DNA from: Paenacidovorax caeni
GTDB lineage: Bacteria > Pseudomonadota > Gammaproteobacteria > Burkholderiales > Burkholderiaceae_C
Assembly: GCF_001298675.1 (NCBI RefSeq)
Contig: NZ_CYIG01000001.1
Span: forward strand, 62,001 to 126,000
Reading direction: 5' to 3'
Length of the DNA stretch: 64,000 nucleotides
Shown in pieces: positions 41,381-49,483 of this stretch. The translations under genes were made by a program, and so were the position numbers. Below the pieces are notes generated by a model. That model searched no databases and was not told where the DNA came from. It worked only from the letters and a program-made list of their open reading frames with translations. Every line of letters starts with the position of its first letter. Position 1 is the first letter of the stretch.

Positions 41381-41600
41381 TGCGCGGCTCCTTGTCGTCA
41401 AAGTCGTCGCTGCCAGAGGCGGCACCGCCTTCCCGCACCCAGGCGTCCACGTCTTCTTTCTTGAACTTCCAGAAGCGCCCGACCTTGTGCCCCGGCATGC
41501 CTTTGGAGGTGACCCAGGAGTAAATGGTGTCCCTGGCAACGCCAAGATAGTCAGCGATTTCATCCACGGAAAGCCAGCGGTCGTCCATATCAATATCCAT
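41373..41600 (-). CDS. mad1: MADS helix-turn-helix protein Mad1
   Basis: A protein of about 75 residues of the excisionase/HTH_17 family: DRWLSVDEIADYLGVARDTI, then YSWVTSKGMPGHKVGRFWKF and KKEDVDAWVREGG. It is the first gene of the MADS operon and is the likely transcriptional regulator. The start is uncertain: ATG codons at 41606, 41600 and 41588 are in frame, and the frame is open to 41630. It overlaps mad2 by 8 bp. Confidence 0.8.
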   Translation of the reverse strand: MDIDMDDRWLSVDEIADYLGVARDTIYSWVTSKGMPGHKVGRFWKFKKEDVDAWVREGGAASGSDDFDDKEPRNA

Positions 41601-42357
41601 GCACATGTGAACGGAAACGTACCGTGACAACGGCGACAGTTGAACACAGTGTAAGCCAGCCTGACGAGGCTGAAGCCGGTTTGACCAGGTTTGAGCCGAA
41701 TGAGACCGTTTGAACCTGCGGTGGAATCATCATCGACTTGGTTGACTGACCACTCCAGCACCATGGTGACACCAAACTGCTCCTTCGCAGCACGCAATTG
41801 ACACCGCGATGAACCAACTCGCCCCCTTGGTGGCACCCACACGGCACGCTCACGGCACCGTGACGACACACAAGTCGCAAATGGCACGGGGCACGGCAGC
41901 ACCACGAGAGCACCCAACGAGCACACATACGGCTCCGTCATGGCTCCTTGACGACACGCTGCCAGAGACAGGCCTCGCTTTCTGCACTCCAGCACCATGG
42001 AGGCTCTCTCCCAACACCACTGCGGCACGCTGGCAGCGCCTATGTGGCACCTTTGTAGCACCGCACCTGGGCGCAAAAGCCACAAAGAACACCTGTCCCC
42101 AGCGCCAATCGCCCCCATTCTTTGTGCTGGTCGATGAAGCACAAAGAATGGGGCCGCTGGGTCAGATTGCGGGAGAAATCGGGCACGGCGGCATCTTGGG
42201 GACAAAACCGCTCGCTCCTGCGTCCAAGGCGACGACTCCATTTGCGGCCACTTGCCGTGTTGCCGCCACTCGCGGTCTTGTGGCCTGCAGCGATGGCGTG
42301 ACCTTGGTGCCATCCAAGCCATCCCGGCTCACAAATCCTTGAGATCGGAAGGATTGT
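41601..42357. other. 757-bp intergenic region upstream of MADS
   Basis: I see no convincing gene here; the 177-residue frame at 41809-42342 has low-complexity, Thr/Ala/Pro-rich content without conserved pattern. The part near mad1 (41640-41715) has recurring GGTTTGA/CGTTTGAAC words that could bind Mad1. The middle (41800-42080) is rich in GGCAC and GCACC words, with CCAGCACCATGG occurring at about 41755 and 41988. A 16-bp perfect inverted repeat lies at 42113-42153. The MADS promoter should be here. Confidence 0.6.
42113..42153. repeat. perfect 16-bp inverted repeat with 9-base loop
   Basis: The arms CCCCATTCTTTGTGCT (42113-42128) and AGCACAAAGAATGGGG (42138-42153) are exact complements. CACAAAGAA also occurs at 42081. 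There is no T tract on either side. It could be an operator, a structured RNA leader of the MADS transcript, or a relic of a mobile-element end. Confidence 0.85.
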
Positions 42358-43622
42358 CTATGAACATGCCCATGCCGTCCGTGCCACGACCTGGCCTGTG
42401 CAACGGCGTATCTCTGCCGCCACCAAATCAATCATGGCCAGCCCTTCAGGGTGTGTCACCTGCGCACGCAACGCACCGGCCACCTTGGGCAGCTCCCGTT
42501 CAATGCGCAAGCAAATGTCCAGCCGGATTGTGCGCAGCAGCTGCGGTTTGACTGCCAGCTCGACAGCCAGGCGATCCCAGTGCCTGCCCATGATCCAGCC
42601 GGGGCGGCTTTCGCCGCCGATCTTGAAGGCAAAACGCCTGCTCAGATGCTCATAGACGGTCGTGCAGACCAGGTCGTAGAAGGGCGCCAGTCGAGTGTGC
42701 CCACCCGTAGCCAGCAGGGACAGGTTTTTGGCGTGACTGTCCATGTTGCCAACCGCCACGTTGAATACCGCCCATTCCAGCATCCGCTTCTTGTCCAGGG
42801 CCGGTTTGCTGCTGTGCTGCATCACTGCAGCGCAACACATGGGCAGCGTCGGCCCTCCCTCGGATTCGTGCTTCCGCCCAGGCTCAATACCCAAGGTTTG
42901 GCACAGGTCGTTCTGGTGCAGGCGTTGCAGATGGCCACCCACTGCCGGTCATATCGTGCAATCACGGCGGCATCCAGCTCGGGGGCATACCGCACCGGCG
43001 CAACGTCGAGTCCAATGGCAGCGGCAAGACCCATCACCAGCGCCTCATTGATGGCTGTTTGCGGCAGATGGGCGCGGTGGTCCATCGACGGCTTGACGAT
43101 GTGGCTCGATGGAGCGTCGCCCAAAGGGATTGCCATTGCACCCGTCGGCGCAATGAACACCGCCATCTTGTCTTGCGCTCCAGCCAGTGCGATGCGGGCC
43201 TCGCCACCAGCCAGGTTGATCGGAATGCCTCGTGATGAGGCAAAGCATTTGTGAACGGCCTCATGGGTCATCGGCAGATAGCGCGGTTTGGGCGAGGGCA
43301 ATTGCCCCTGCGGCAGCAGCGCCAAGGCGCCCGCCGTATCGCCGCCAAAGCGCTCCAGCAAAGCAAAGACGTTGCCGGGCGAAACGTGCAAGGCTCTGGC
43401 CGCAAAGTCACGCACGCCACCCTCGGGCAGCAGGTTGTCAAAGTAGGCCGCGACGAATTCCCCCGCGTGCCACTGCTCATCCAGTGGCAGATTGGGCGCC
43501 AAGGGGATGGCATCAGTACGCGCCAGCCAGAGGCGGCTGTAGCCAAAAGCCATCACGCCGCCATCATCTTCACGCAAATGGCCGATCAGCTCGCCGGTCA
43601 TGAAAACATCCAGCTGTTTCAT
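42358..43622 (-). pseudogene. hipA: hipA-like kinase gene, frameshifted
   Basis: Two overlapping frames together make one HipA-type toxin kinase. The first (start 43622, MKQLDVFMTGELIGHL) covers the N-terminal domain and the ATP site up to AAVIARYDRQW. Near 42938 the reading must shift for the remainder, HLQRLHQNDLCQTLGIEPGR, then VFNVAVGNMDSHAKNLSLL with the catalytic-loop pattern and APFYDLVCTT. The shift is best explained by loss of one base in TGGGTGGCC. HipA phosphorylates glutamyl-tRNA synthetase and is normally neutralised by HipB; no hipB is seen beside it. A sequencing error cannot be excluded. It lies downstream of the metallophosphoesterase. Confidence 0.8.
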
Positions 43623-43627
43623 TTCGC

Positions 43628-44338
43628 CTACCGAATGCGCCCAGCCCGAACATGATCAAATTTTCCGGCCTGAATGCAACGGCCATTCACGTCCGTCACC
43701 CCGCAAAACCCCACGCCAAAGGCCGCGAACCCCAGCCGCACCTGATCGCGGCTGTAGTCCAGGCAGTCATGGTGGTGGCCATGGAACGCCTTGCCGACAC
43801 GCAGGCTGCGCGCCAGTTCATCAATCGCCTCAAAGCCATGCGGGTGGGCGCTGGGCGCCTCGTGCGTCACCAGAATATCGGCACGTTGCGAGACCAGGCG
43901 AAAGTAGTCCTCCGGAAAGATGGAACTGCGGTGTTTGCGCGGCAGCCCGTCGCGCCAGCGATTGCCCCTGCCGCAGCGCGCAGTAAATTCTTTGGCTGAT
44001 TCGTACAACCAGTCCACCGGCGGCGTCCACACCTGCCCTCGGAACACGCCACCCAGCCCGGCAATGCGCACGCCATCGACCACGGCAACGCGCCCATGCA
44101 GGTTCCTGTCCGCCAACGCCGAGCCAAACAGGTGATCGTAGTCAGCGTCCGAATCCGTGTCGTGGTTACCATGGATGAACCAGACTTCGGTCATCCCCAG
44201 GATGGATTCCAGCTCCACTTCCAGCGGGCGCTGCGCCTGCAGATCACCCAAAAAGACCATGGCTGCAGGGCGATCCCTGGAGACGATCTCCAGCACATGC
44301 CGGAAGTGGCCGTGGGTGTCGCCAAAGAAGTAAATCAT
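43628..44338 (-). CDS. calcineurin-like metallophosphoesterase
   Basis: A 236-residue phosphoesterase with all the metal motifs: GDTHGH at the N-terminus, FLGDLQ, IHGNHDTD, THEAP and GHHH (about residue 190). The family includes protein, nucleotide and nucleic-acid phosphatases, and the substrate here is unknown. Its start overlaps the previous gene by 4 bp (ATGA), and hipA follows 5 bp on, so the three form one operon. Confidence 0.85.
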   Translation of the reverse strand: MIYFFGDTHGHFRHVLEIVSRDRPAAMVFLGDLQAQRPLEVELESILGMTEVWFIHGNHDTDSDADYDHLFGSALADRNLHGRVAVVDGVRIAGLGGVFRGQVWTPPVDWLYESAKEFTARCGRGNRWRDGLPRKHRSSIFPEDYFRLVSQRADILVTHEAPSAHPHGFEAIDELARSLRVGKAFHGHHHDCLDYSRDQVRLGFAAFGVGFCGVTDVNGRCIQAGKFDHVRAGRIR

Positions 44339-45225
44339 TGCGCCCTCGCCATTCGCAATTTGTGTTCCAGACGATCGCGCAAGCGCGGCAAAGTGGCAAC
44401 CCAGCCGAGCCTGACGACCTCTGCGGATTCAACCTCTTCGCCGGGGTGCACCTCGAAATACCTCACTGCTGCCTCCATAAGCCGTTTTTTTGATTTCGGA
44501 AAGCTGCTGCCGATGACCATAGCCGCCACACGCATGACATTGGCCTGCTGCGCCGAGCAAGGCATTGCACGGACGCCTTGGGCAACCTCCAGGCAGCTCA
44601 TCAGCATGACTTCTTCAGCCTCGCGTGGATTCGTCGGCACAACCACGCCCAATTGCTGCATGAAGGCCCGCTCGTTCTCCGACACCTCGTACTGCGCCAA
44701 CGCCGAACCAGCAGCCTCATAGAGGTAGCGGCAAGCCCGACCATCAAGCTTGGTGGCTTGAGTGCGCGTTGCGGCAAGAACTGACAGCGCCGGATAGTCG
44801 GCAAGACGGTGAAGTGCCCGCATCACTGCTGGGTCACTGAACGCCTGGCTGCACACCCAACCCTCCCAGTCCCAGGCGTAGGCAGCACGCTCCACCCCCT
44901 CGACGATGGGACGCCCGCAGCCATGAAGCGCCGCCCAAAACTCCTCCTGCCATGGCTGCGGGATGTCGGCCAGATCGACATAGTTGCGCCCGCCTTCCGC
45001 CTTGCGGATGAGCACGCTGGCGAGCAATTCCTGCCTGGTCAATGCCCGTGGCAGGGCCTGGCCCGCCTGCAGTAGCAGAGCGACGATTTCATCCTGGCGC
45101 GCCATTTTTTGCACTGGCGCCCATTGGCTGGCGTAGCCCATCTTGAGCAGCAACGCCCACTCACGCCGAAGGGCGTCGGCCTGCTTCTGGCTCATGGACT
45201 GTGCACTGTTGGCAGTCATGTTCAT
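44335..45225 (-). CDS. hypothetical protein, first gene of the phosphoesterase-hipA operon
   Basis: A 296-residue, mostly helical soluble protein that I do not recognise. Early residues read SQKQADALRREWALLLKMGY, with WQEEFWAALHGCGRP and WEGWVCSQAFSDP in the middle. No catalytic motif, signal peptide or membrane segment is seen. It is divergent from the gene at 45319 across an AT-rich 93-bp region with palindromes, which suggests shared regulation. It overlaps the metallophosphoesterase gene. Confidence 0.65.
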   Translation of the reverse strand: MNMTANSAQSMSQKQADALRREWALLLKMGYASQWAPVQKMARQDEIVALLLQAGQALPRALTRQELLASVLIRKAEGGRNYVDLADIPQPWQEEFWAALHGCGRPIVEGVERAAYAWDWEGWVCSQAFSDPAVMRALHRLADYPALSVLAATRTQATKLDGRACRYLYEAAGSALAQYEVSENERAFMQQLGVVVPTNPREAEEVMLMSCLEVAQGVRAMPCSAQQANVMRVAAMVIGSSFPKSKKRLMEAAVRYFEVHPGEEVESAEVVRLGWVATLPRLRDRLEHKLRMARAQ

Positions 45226-45287
45226 CTCCCGCGAGGGATTGTTGTCACAAGCATGGGCTTGCGTGAAACGGCGATTTCATGGATAGT

Positions 45288-45312
45288 TAGTTTAACTAGT
45301 GTTGTTAATTAA
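45288..45312. promoter_or_regulatory. candidate operator between divergent operons
   Basis: TAGTT-T-AACTA (45288-45298) and TTAATTAA (45305-45312) are palindromes in an AT-rich stretch directly before the ATG at 45319. Binding by the ribbon-helix-helix-like product of that gene is an inference. Confidence 0.4.
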
Positions 45313-45318
45313 ACAAGC

Positions 45319-46308
45319 ATGTCACGTCCACGAACCGGAAGGCAGACCTCCGCCGAGTACCAACGCCGCTACCGAGAACGCAAGAAGGCCCAGGGCGCCA
45401 TGGCGCAAACCAACTGGATGCTGGACGTGCGCCTGACGGATGCAATCCGGCACGAGGCGAAGGCCCGAGGCCTGCGCGAATCCGAGCTCGCCACGGACAT
45501 CCTGGGCGACTGGTACGAAGCGCGGTTTGGCGGGCGGCTGCCACCGGCACAGCCCGAACCGCCCTCGAACACCGCTGCGCCCCTTCCGCCGCCGACGCCC
45601 ATCAATGCCACGGTCGAGCTGCTGCTGGGCAAGCTGGAGGAACTGGGTTTCATCATTCCGCTGCAGGGCATGGCCACGCAATGCCTGCATGGGGACGAAC
45701 GCAATGGCCTGTGGGCCACGGTCACCCTCAATGGGCTGGACGCCATCGAGTTCGGCCTGGTCGAGCGCATAGACGGCCTGGCGCAGAACATCCTGCATTG
45801 CGTGGTGGACACGGTGGCGCGCCATGCCTGGCTGACCAGCGATGCCTATGGCGAGCTGAACCAGGACAGGGACATCGGCACGAAGATCAACACGAAAGGC
45901 CTGCAGGCACTTGACGATGCCTTTGCACGGCTGCGCGAGTTCATCATGGCCAAGCGCAAGCCGCTGCACTATGCAGAGACGCTGGCCGCCCTGCCGAACT
46001 ACCTTGACCAGGAACCGTCACGCTCGCTGCTGGCACTGGCGTTTCAGCGCATGGGGCTGGAGCTGGTGCATGTGGCGCCCACCGATCTGGTGATTTCTGC
46101 CGAAGAGACCCCGGAAAACGTTGCGCTGCATGACCTGGAAGCCCTGGCGCAGTACGTGCGACAAGAATTCCTGCGCATGGGGAAAACGGTCTGCACCTTT
46201 CCGCTGTGGGATGGCGGAGAACTCATCGCCTTCGCTCCCGAGGAACGGGCTGTCGTATATGCCGGGCTGCGGATGCAATCACCCGATCCCGAGAGGGGCA
46301 ATCCATGA
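45319..46308 (+). CDS. unknown protein with ribbon-helix-helix-like N-terminus
   Basis: A 329-residue protein. Residues 10-70 (SAEYQRRYRERKKAQ, then TNWMLDVRLTDAIRHEAKAR) have a basic helix and a strand-helix-helix pattern like ribbon-helix-helix DNA-binding proteins. The remaining 250 residues (GFIIPLQGMATQCLHGDERN onward) match nothing I know. It heads a four-gene operon: its stop overlaps the next start (ATGA 46305-46308). The ATG has no clear ribosome site. Confidence 0.6.
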   Translation: MSRPRTGRQTSAEYQRRYRERKKAQGAMAQTNWMLDVRLTDAIRHEAKARGLRESELATDILGDWYEARFGGRLPPAQPEPPSNTAAPLPPPTPINATVELLLGKLEELGFIIPLQGMATQCLHGDERNGLWATVTLNGLDAIEFGLVERIDGLAQNILHCVVDTVARHAWLTSDAYGELNQDRDIGTKINTKGLQALDDAFARLREFIMAKRKPLHYAETLAALPNYLDQEPSRSLLALAFQRMGLELVHVAPTDLVISAEETPENVALHDLEALAQYVRQEFLRMGKTVCTFPLWDGGELIAFAPEERAVVYAGLRMQSPDPERGNP

Positions 46309-46595
46309 ACACCGTCGATGCCGCCGAGCTGGCTGCCGAGCTGCGCAAGGCAGCGCAAGACCTGCTGCTGTGTGTGAACGTCATCGTGGGCCAGGAGCAG
46401 TCCCTGGCTGCTGATCTGTTGAGGCATTTTCCGGGGCGGCTGGAGTTGCTGGCCTTGCGTGTGGCGCCGCACCCCGAGCCCGACCTGCCGCCCGAGTGGC
46501 CGCAGTGGAATGCGCCCGGTGAAACCCATTTTCAAGCCCTGCTGGAACGCCAGCAGTGGAGGTTGCATCGTCGTTCGGAAAGGAACTCGTCATGA
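46305..46595 (+). CDS. hypothetical 96-residue protein
   Basis: It starts at the ATG overlapping the previous stop and ends in the start of the next gene (ATGA 46592-46595). The N-terminus is helical (MNTVDAAELAAELRKAAQDL), followed by a proline- and tryptophan-rich part (PEWPQWNAPGETHFQALLE). No known domain. A decayed copy of its N-terminal codons lies at 55491-55562. Confidence 0.65.
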   Translation: MNTVDAAELAAELRKAAQDLLLCVNVIVGQEQSLAADLLRHFPGRLELLALRVAPHPEPDLPPEWPQWNAPGETHFQALLERQQWRLHRRSERNSS

Positions 46596-47140
46596 ATCGG
46601 AATTTGCGCGCTCTGCGTCGGTGGATTGCTTGCGGCCTGGCCGTGTCTGGCGTCGGCCTGGCGTGGGCACAAATGCCTGTGCCGTTGCTCGATGCCGCTG
46701 CACCAGCAGCCACGTCAACAGCCGCTGCACAACAGCTCGAAGCCTTGCTGCAATGCAAGGCCGGTACGGTATTCAAGACCGATGAAGTGGAATCCAAGCT
46801 CCAGGCCATCGGCTTGGCCAAAGGTGCCGATGGTTTCTTTCTGCCCATGCAGAAGGGGCAACGACCATCACTGTTCGGAGACGAAGTGGTGGCTGCGTTG
46901 GTCACCGCCGTCGATGGCGAGAACAAGGCGACCGTATATCTGAAGCGCCAAACAGGCAAGCAGTTGGCCAAACGGCTGGGCGTCAGTCGAATCGACGAAC
47001 ACGCCAACACCGACGAGCCGTCCTACTTCAAGCAGCCCAGCAAGAAAAACACTTTGCTGGTTGGCGCGGCAGCTGAAGTGTTTGTGGGTAACGACAGCAT
47101 CAAGTACCAGTCAGCGGTGGCTTGTCAGCAAATCAGGTGA
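46592..47140 (+). CDS. exported protein of unknown function
   Basis: A 182-residue protein with a signal peptide (MNRNLRALRRWIACGLAVSG, cleavage near WAQ-MP), so it is probably periplasmic. The mature part contains FKTDEVESKLQAIGLAKGAD and GDEVVAALVTAVDGENKATV, reminiscent of small periplasmic proteins but not assignable. Only one cysteine pair remains after cleavage (LQCKAG, VACQQ). Parts of this gene recur as a relic at 55563-55730. Confidence 0.7.
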   Translation: MNRNLRALRRWIACGLAVSGVGLAWAQMPVPLLDAAAPAATSTAAAQQLEALLQCKAGTVFKTDEVESKLQAIGLAKGADGFFLPMQKGQRPSLFGDEVVAALVTAVDGENKATVYLKRQTGKQLAKRLGVSRIDEHANTDEPSYFKQPSKKNTLLVGAAAEVFVGNDSIKYQSAVACQQIR

Positions 47141-47180
47141 GCGGGCCATTGATCAAATTCATTTCACCACGGAGAAGAAG

Positions 47181-47654
47181 ATGAAGAAGAACCTCTTTCA
47201 GGCCGCCGCTCTCGCAGCCTCGATCTCGATGCTCGCCGGCTGCGCGGGCTACGATCAATGGGCAGAAAGCACCAACCGCAAGATGAACACCGGTTGGACG
47301 GAGATGCTGTACGGCAAGCAAACGGTGGACGCATCGGCGCTGCCCAAAGACATGACGGTCAATCTCTCTTACGGCAAGGGCGAAGGCAGCGGCATCCCCG
47401 GCCCCGCCGCATCGAAGTTCTACGACAAACTGCTTGGTGACGTGACTTACGCCAAGAGCTGCAAGAACATGCTGATGTTCAACGCGGGCATGTTCAACGA
47501 TGCCGGTGGTCTGATCCGCACCGAGCCCATCGTGGTCGGCCCCTACACGGCAGGCACGAAGGCGTTCATCAGCAAAGACGTGATCGCCGACCCGCAGATG
47601 CAGAAGTCCAATCAGGTAACCCGGCTGGTGCTTTCGGGGGCGCGGTGCACGTAA
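47181..47654 (+). CDS. small outer-membrane-type lipoprotein
   Basis: A 157-residue protein whose signal peptide ends in a lipobox, MLAGC-AGYDQW. A GGAGAAG ribosome site precedes ATG 47181. The mature part (YGKGEGSGIPGPAASKFYDK, then CKNMLMFNAGMFNDAGG) belongs to no family I know. It is the last gene of the operon from 45319 and converges with the PLD gene. Confidence 0.75.
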   Translation: MKKNLFQAAALAASISMLAGCAGYDQWAESTNRKMNTGWTEMLYGKQTVDASALPKDMTVNLSYGKGEGSGIPGPAASKFYDKLLGDVTYAKSCKNMLMFNAGMFNDAGGLIRTEPIVVGPYTAGTKAFISKDVIADPQMQKSNQVTRLVLSGARCT

Positions 47655-47686
47655 AAGTCTTCGCCAGCAGGCAGCGGTCGCACTGG

Positions 47687-49483
47687 TCAACTTGCTGACA
47701 AAGTTGCAAGGCGGGAGAAGCTCGAACCATCGCCAGAATGCATCTTCGCCACTTCGAACGCATCCCACAGCGTGTCCGCAGTAGCTTTACTTTGCAGCAT
47801 TACGCCGATTTGCCGCTTGTCCTGTGTCGTGGAGAGGAAGTTGTAACTTGACACAACAACCACATCGTCATAGACCAACACACGGGCATGTGTGCCTTCA
47901 CCAAGGCTCATAGAGCCGCCAACGACGCCGACCAATTCCTCTAGCCGGTTTTGATCCTCCGAAGTCCAGCTATCTCCCTTGGGTTTCCTGCCGGAGACGA
48001 GGGCAAACCGAAGTCCATCGTTTCGCTCTCTGCGGGCCAGCCACTCCAATTTTCCGCCACCGTCATTAGGGTCTCCCGTAGCGCTGCGGTTGAGCTTGTG
48101 GCTTGTCACCAGCAGTCGTTGATCAGCGTTCATCAGCCCCTCGCGGAGCATTTGGGCGTGCCCCTCGTCAAAGATCACGCGCGCCCTGCTTACCGGTGTG
48201 TCTTGCTCGACGCTGGGTGGCTCTTGTTGCGCCAAATGCAAACCAATCTGACGCCAGCGTAGTGGAATACCGCTTGATTGCTGCCCGCCGTCATCAAGCC
48301 ACCCTGCCAGGGTGGAGCAAATGCTCCCCACTAGACGCGGATCGTAGATGCGGACACTGGCCTCTGAGCCACGGCGTTCGGCAACAGAGCCGACCAGCCC
48401 GTAGAGCCAGTTGTAGCTGCCAACAATGGCTTGGTATGAACCATCTTGCGTATCCCAAATCAAAACCTTGCCATCCGAATTGAGAGGTTCCGCATTGACG
48501 GCCAAGTTATCGCCCGAACCGCTGGAAGACTTGCGTATAGCCTGTGACCAACTCTTGGTCGTTTTTGCGTGAGGCTCGCCGCCCTCATCAAGGGAAGGTA
48601 AACCCCAAAGCACATCCACACGCACACCGCGAAGCATCGCCGCTGTGATGTCGGCTTGGAGCGTATTCAGCATCTTTTCCGAAACATGAGCAGACACAAT
48701 CAGCAGATGGCTGTGGGCTTGCTTGATAGCATCAAGCAGCGTGGATTCATGGCTTGATGCTGTAAGTAGCAGGTCGCTTTCGCGCAGATTGATTTCGCAC
48801 CATGCCAAGTCCTCAATCGGTTCATCGTGCTTCGACACGCCCACATAGCTGACACCCCGTTTTTTAGCTTCCGCAACGAGTAGCGGCTGCAGATGCCCCC
48901 ATTGCCTCGGCAGCCCGGAGATGCGCTCCTCGTCCACAGTCACCTTGAAACTGATGCCATCACGCACGGGGATGATGGATTCCACCGAGTGCAAATGCAT
49001 GCCCTGATAGTCTTTGTTTGCCTTGAGTTCCTGGAGAAGAAGTCGCTCCATCTCTCCAAACGAGCTATTTCCCAGCGCCGTTCCCGGCGGGATCTCACCT
49101 TTTTCACGCGCATACCAAACAATGCGTCTCGGGCCGATACGGCCTGTCAAATCCTCGCGGAGAAAAATCAACTCCTCGGCATCGCCCAGTCGCTCGCCGA
49201 AGGTTGTCAGGCGTTGTTCCAGGCTCCGGGTTCCAAACTCGGTCAGGCGAAATCCGCTTCCGCCAATGTCCAGCGCAAGTAAGGCCATATCCATCAAATC
49301 AATCAAACACTCGACCAGCAATCGTTCCGGAAGTTGGAAAATAGGCGCTAGATCACTGACCGAGCTTGCACCAGTGGCGATTGCTTGCATGACCAAACGG
49401 TCCAGCTCCGTGATGGGACGACGGCTCCCGGCTCGAAACTTGACACGAATCTCGGTCAGAGGTATGCGCAATTCTGTACTCAT
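47687..49483 (-). CDS. mkoB: PLD-type protein, Mokosh MkoB-like
   Basis: A 598-residue protein. The N-terminal 100 residues look like a winged-helix region (LDRLVMQAIATGASSVSDLA). Two phospholipase D-like repeats follow. The first active-site motif reads SDGKVLIWD then VGSYNW (about residue 334), lacking the usual histidine. The second reads THARVLVYDD then SSYNFLS (about residue 533), with Arg for Lys. Its ATG overlaps the mkoA stop (ATGA 49480-49483). Mokosh type I pairs a kinase/helicase protein with a PLD-family nuclease, which fits; nuclease activity is uncertain given the altered motifs. Confidence 0.75.
   Translation of the reverse strand: MSTELRIPLTEIRVKFRAGSRRPITELDRLVMQAIATGASSVSDLAPIFQLPERLLVECLIDLMDMALLALDIGGSGFRLTEFGTRSLEQRLTTFGERLGDAEELIFLREDLTGRIGPRRIVWYAREKGEIPPGTALGNSSFGEMERLLLQELKANKDYQGMHLHSVESIIPVRDGISFKVTVDEERISGLPRQWGHLQPLLVAEAKKRGVSYVGVSKHDEPIEDLAWCEINLRESDLLLTASSHESTLLDAIKQAHSHLLIVSAHVSEKMLNTLQADITAAMLRGVRVDVLWGLPSLDEGGEPHAKTTKSWSQAIRKSSSGSGDNLAVNAEPLNSDGKVLIWDTQDGSYQAIVGSYNWLYGLVGSVAERRGSEASVRIYDPRLVGSICSTLAGWLDDGGQQSSGIPLRWRQIGLHLAQQEPPSVEQDTPVSRARVIFDEGHAQMLREGLMNADQRLLVTSHKLNRSATGDPNDGGGKLEWLARRERNDGLRFALVSGRKPKGDSWTSEDQNRLEELVGVVGGSMSLGEGTHARVLVYDDVVVVSSYNFLSTTQDKRQIGVMLQSKATADTLWDAFEVAKMHSGDGSSFSRLATLSAS

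Noticed and set aside
24584-41600. BREX or DISARM system
   Set aside because: There is no PglZ, BrxC/PglY, DrmA or DrmB equivalent. The methyltransferase, HsdS-like, AAA, kinase and HerA order fits MADS.
41809-42342. 177-residue plus-strand frame upstream of MADS
   Set aside because: It is Thr/Ala/Pro-rich with no recognisable motif or ribosome site, and it overlaps the inverted repeat. I treat the region as non-coding.
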